A stretch of DNA of 64,000 nt from Alistipes sp. dk3624. Its GTDB lineage: Bacteria; Bacteroidota; Bacteroidia; Bacteroidales; Rikenellaceae. Of this stretch, positions 61,963 through 64,000 are shown piece by piece (the first letter of the stretch is position 1; every line of letters begins with the position of its first letter). The position numbers and the translations under genes are program-made. The stretch spans positions 310,001 to 374,000 of the forward strand of contig NZ_CP045651.1 of the NCBI RefSeq assembly GCF_009557455.1, read 5' to 3'. The notes under the pieces are model-generated. The model was not told the DNA's origin. It saw only the letters and a list, made by a program, of their open reading frames with translations, and ran no database searches.

Positions 61963-63318
61963 TTACAGTTCGTATTTCTTAATCTTGTTGTATAGCGTCT
62001 GGCGGGTAATCCCCAACTGAGCCGCGACGGCGGACATGTTGCCGTCGTTTATCCGGATGGCCCGGACGATCATGTCCCGTTCCATCTGCTCCAGAGTCGA
62101 AACGGCAGGCTGAGCGGCCGAAACCTGCGGCGATGCCATCAGCAGATTGTCCTCCGCGATATTTTCCGTTTCGCAGACGATCACCGCTTTTTCAACGGTA
62201 TGCTGCAATTCTCGGATATTTCCGGGCCATGGATAGTCCCTCAGTTTCTTCTGGGCGCCGGTGTCGATTCCGAGCCCCTGTTTGTGATATTTCGCCGCAT
62301 ACCTCGACAGAAACATTTCGGCGAGCGGCAGGATATCTTCTTTTCGTTCGCGCAGCGACGGGATCTCGATATGAATCGTATTGATCCGGTACAACAGGTC
62401 TTCGCGGAACTGCTTCTGCGTCACCATTTCCGGCAGGTTTCGATTCGTCGCGCAGATCAGGCGGATGTCGGTCGGGACAGACAGGTTGCTTCCGACCCGG
62501 ACGATGCTGCGACTCTGGATGGCCGACAACAGTTTCGCCTGCAAATGGTACGATAGGTTGCCGATCTCGTCCAGAAACAGCGTTCCGCCCCGCGCAATTT
62601 CGAATTTGCCGATCCGATCGGTGCGGGCGTCGGTAAAAGCGCCTTTGACATGACCGAACAACTCGCTTTCGAACAGCGATTCGGTCAGCGCGCCCATATC
62701 GACCGTGACCATCAATTCGGCGGCCCGCGAGGAGAGGCGGTGTATTTCACGCGCCAACACCTCTTTCCCGGTCCCGTTCTCCCCGGTTATCAGGACATTG
62801 GCATCGGTCACCGCCACTTTGTCCACCAGCAAGCGAACCTGTCGCATAGACTGCGAAGCGCCCCAGAACATCGGTGCTGCGGAAGAGAGTTCCTGCCGCA
62901 TTCCTTTCAGAAATTTGACTTCTTTTTTCGATTTTCCGAGGTTGTAGGCCGAAAGCAGCGTGGCGATCAGCTTGTCGTTTTCCCAGGGCTTTACGACAAA
63001 ATCGGCAGCGCCTTCCTTGATTGCACGGACAGCCAGGTCGATATCGGCGTAAGCTGTAAACACGACGACTTGGATGTTGGCATCCGCCTTTTTGATCTGC
63101 GACAACCAGTAGATCCCTTCGTTCCCGGTATTGATTCCGGCCGAGAAATTCATATCCAGCAGCACCACGTCCACGCGTTCGTTCCACAACGTCCCGGCGA
63201 TCCGATTCGGCGAGGAAATCAGGATTACTTTGTCAAAATACTTATCGAGCAATAATCCGAGCGCCTTCAGTATGCCCTTGTTATCGTCGACGACCAATAC
63301 CGTCCCCTGCTTAACCAT
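61963..63318 (-). CDS. Sigma-54-dependent response regulator (NtrC family)
   Basis: 451 residues. Receiver domain with phospho-acceptor Asp55 (VVLLDMNFS) and Lys in VVKPW; AAA+ domain with Walker A GENGTGKEV, Walker B LFLDEIG and the sigma-54 contact loop GAFTDA, where the canonical motif is GAFTGA; C-terminal Fis-type HTH (NMSAVAAQLGITRQTLYNKI). It activates RNA polymerase with sigma-54. It heads the operon with the kinase and diverges from the TolC-family gene, its probable target. Confidence 0.94.
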   Translation of the reverse strand: MVKQGTVLVVDDNKGILKALGLLLDKYFDKVILISSPNRIAGTLWNERVDVVLLDMNFSAGINTGNEGIYWLSQIKKADANIQVVVFTAYADIDLAVRAIKEGAADFVVKPWENDKLIATLLSAYNLGKSKKEVKFLKGMRQELSSAAPMFWGASQSMRQVRLLVDKVAVTDANVLITGENGTGKEVLAREIHRLSSRAAELMVTVDMGALTESLFESELFGHVKGAFTDARTDRIGKFEIARGGTLFLDEIGNLSYHLQAKLLSAIQSRSIVRVGSNLSVPTDIRLICATNRNLPEMVTQKQFREDLLYRINTIHIEIPSLRERKEDILPLAEMFLSRYAAKYHKQGLGIDTGAQKKLRDYPWPGNIRELQHTVEKAVIVCETENIAEDNLLMASPQVSAAQPAVSTLEQMERDMIVRAIRINDGNMSAVAAQLGITRQTLYNKIKKYEL

Positions 63319-63415
63319 GAAATACGGATTTTTTTTAATCGATCTCTAAAGATAAAGCAATATTTCCGGTTTCCGACAGGATTTGTCAAGAAAAAAGACA
63401 TCCGTGTAAAATAAA

Positions 63416-63492
63416 TAGACACACAAACAAAAGTAGACACCGGACAAAAACCTGACAAACAAACGGTTTCGGGGAAAGGTACGATTTTGGTA
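63416..63492 (+). promoter_or_regulatory. Near-consensus sigma-54 promoter and repeats upstream of the TolC-family gene
   Basis: AGGTACGATTTTGGTA (63477-63492) aligns with the -24/-12 consensus TGGCACG-N4-TTGCW: GG at 63478-63479, ten bases, then GT instead of GC. Upstream, TAGACAC occurs twice 18 bases apart (63416 and 63434), possible binding sites for the activator. The promoter ends 37 bases before the ATG. Confidence 0.45.
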
Positions 63493-63529
63493 TTTTATTA
63501 TATAATAAAACACACAAACCAAACGGCCG

Positions 63530-64000
63530 ATGAAAAAATCGCTTTTTACCATTATACTGTCTGTTTTCTTTACATATTCGTTCGCGCAGGGAGAAACATG
63601 GTCGCTGGAGCGCTGCATGCAATATGCCATCGCGAACAGCCCGAGCGCCAAACGGCAGCAATACAGCAACGACAATTACAAACAGGACTATATCAACGCC
63701 ATTGCGAACATGCTGCCGTCGATCAGCGGCAGCGTGAGCGCTACGCCCAATTTCGGCCGTTCGATCAACGACGACAACGTCTACGTCAACAACTCTTCGT
63801 TTAACAATGCCTATTCGCTCTCGGCGTCGATGCCGATCTTCAACGGATTCGCCACGATCAACGCCGTCCGGTCGAGCAAGATCGGACGGCTACTGGGCAA
63901 GGAGTATCAACAACAGGTACACGACGATATCTCGCTGTCGGTGATGGAACGCTATTTCAACGTGATTCTTTACATGGGACTGGTCACCATTGCGGAAGAA
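63530..64000 (+). CDS. TolC-family outer membrane efflux protein, 3' end cut by window edge
   Basis: First 157 residues. Signal peptide MKKSLFTIILSVFFTYSFAQ, then WSLERCMQYAIANSPSAKRQQ, the N-terminal repeat of OEP/TolC proteins, and MPIFNGFATINAVRSSKIG, the typical strand-helix stretch. It forms the outer membrane channel of tripartite export systems; membrane fusion and pump genes would be expected beyond the edge. Divergent from the two-component operon and with a sigma-54-like promoter. Confidence 0.9.
   Translation, partial: MKKSLFTIILSVFFTYSFAQGETWSLERCMQYAIANSPSAKRQQYSNDNYKQDYINAIANMLPSISGSVSATPNFGRSINDDNVYVNNSSFNNAYSLSASMPIFNGFATINAVRSSKIGRLLGKEYQQQVHDDISLSVMERYFNVILYMGLVTIAEE

Overview
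The window looks like a chromosome segment of a Bacteroidales gut bacterium, most plausibly Alistipes or another member of the Rikenellaceae. This is an inference. It rests on the GC-rich coding sequence, the Bacteroidetes promoter box TAnnTTTG found in front of many genes, the general lack of Shine-Dalgarno sites outside the mobile element, the trpB-E-G-D-C-F-A gene order, and families typical of the phylum (GH92, DUF5723, DUF4251, DUF3575, DUF4861).

Region by region. 1-9050 is a carbohydrate locus for unsaturated uronic acids: a GH5-like lipoprotein (cut by the window edge), then a minus-strand operon lacI-kduI-kduD-DUF4861 facing a plus-strand unit of a GH88 unsaturated glucuronyl hydrolase, a decayed BNR_4-type gene and a heparinase II/III protein. 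The two units diverge from an intergenic region with two near-identical LacI-type palindromes, each touching a -7 box. 9110-23822 is housekeeping: GNAT and cupin proteins, glycogen branching enzyme, a POT peptide transporter, a CE7 esterase, an MBL hydrolase, a radical SAM protein, a short-chain dehydrogenase, UvrA, a lytic transglycosylase and an S1-domain protein. About 24440-30510 is an integrated mobilizable element: tyrosine integrase, winged/HTH protein, a seven-unit 8-bp repeat array, a palindrome-rich oriT-like region, a MobV relaxase, the macrolide resistance gene erm(F) and a YwqK/MORN-like protein. An unidentified structured region (24176-24443) lies at its left end.

30648-40590 holds a GH92 mannosidase, tRNA-Thr, two envelope proteins, tRNA-Gly and tRNA-Tyr, and the hddA-hddC-gmhB cluster for GDP-D-glycero-D-manno-heptose. 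41227-47874 is a complete trp operon behind a leader peptide with three consecutive Trp codons and an attenuator hairpin. 47996-64000 holds gph, an Omp85/TamA-TamB pair, purU and purT back to back (formate producer and formate user), a Wzz-like chain-length protein, two tandem DUF4251 proteins, a histidine kinase with a sigma-54-dependent regulator, and the start of a divergent TolC-family gene with a near-consensus -24/-12 promoter.

There is no CRISPR array and no rRNA. The most unusual signals are the paired LacI operators, the structured region at the left element boundary, the 8-bp repeat array, the structured leader next to erm(F), and the trp leader.
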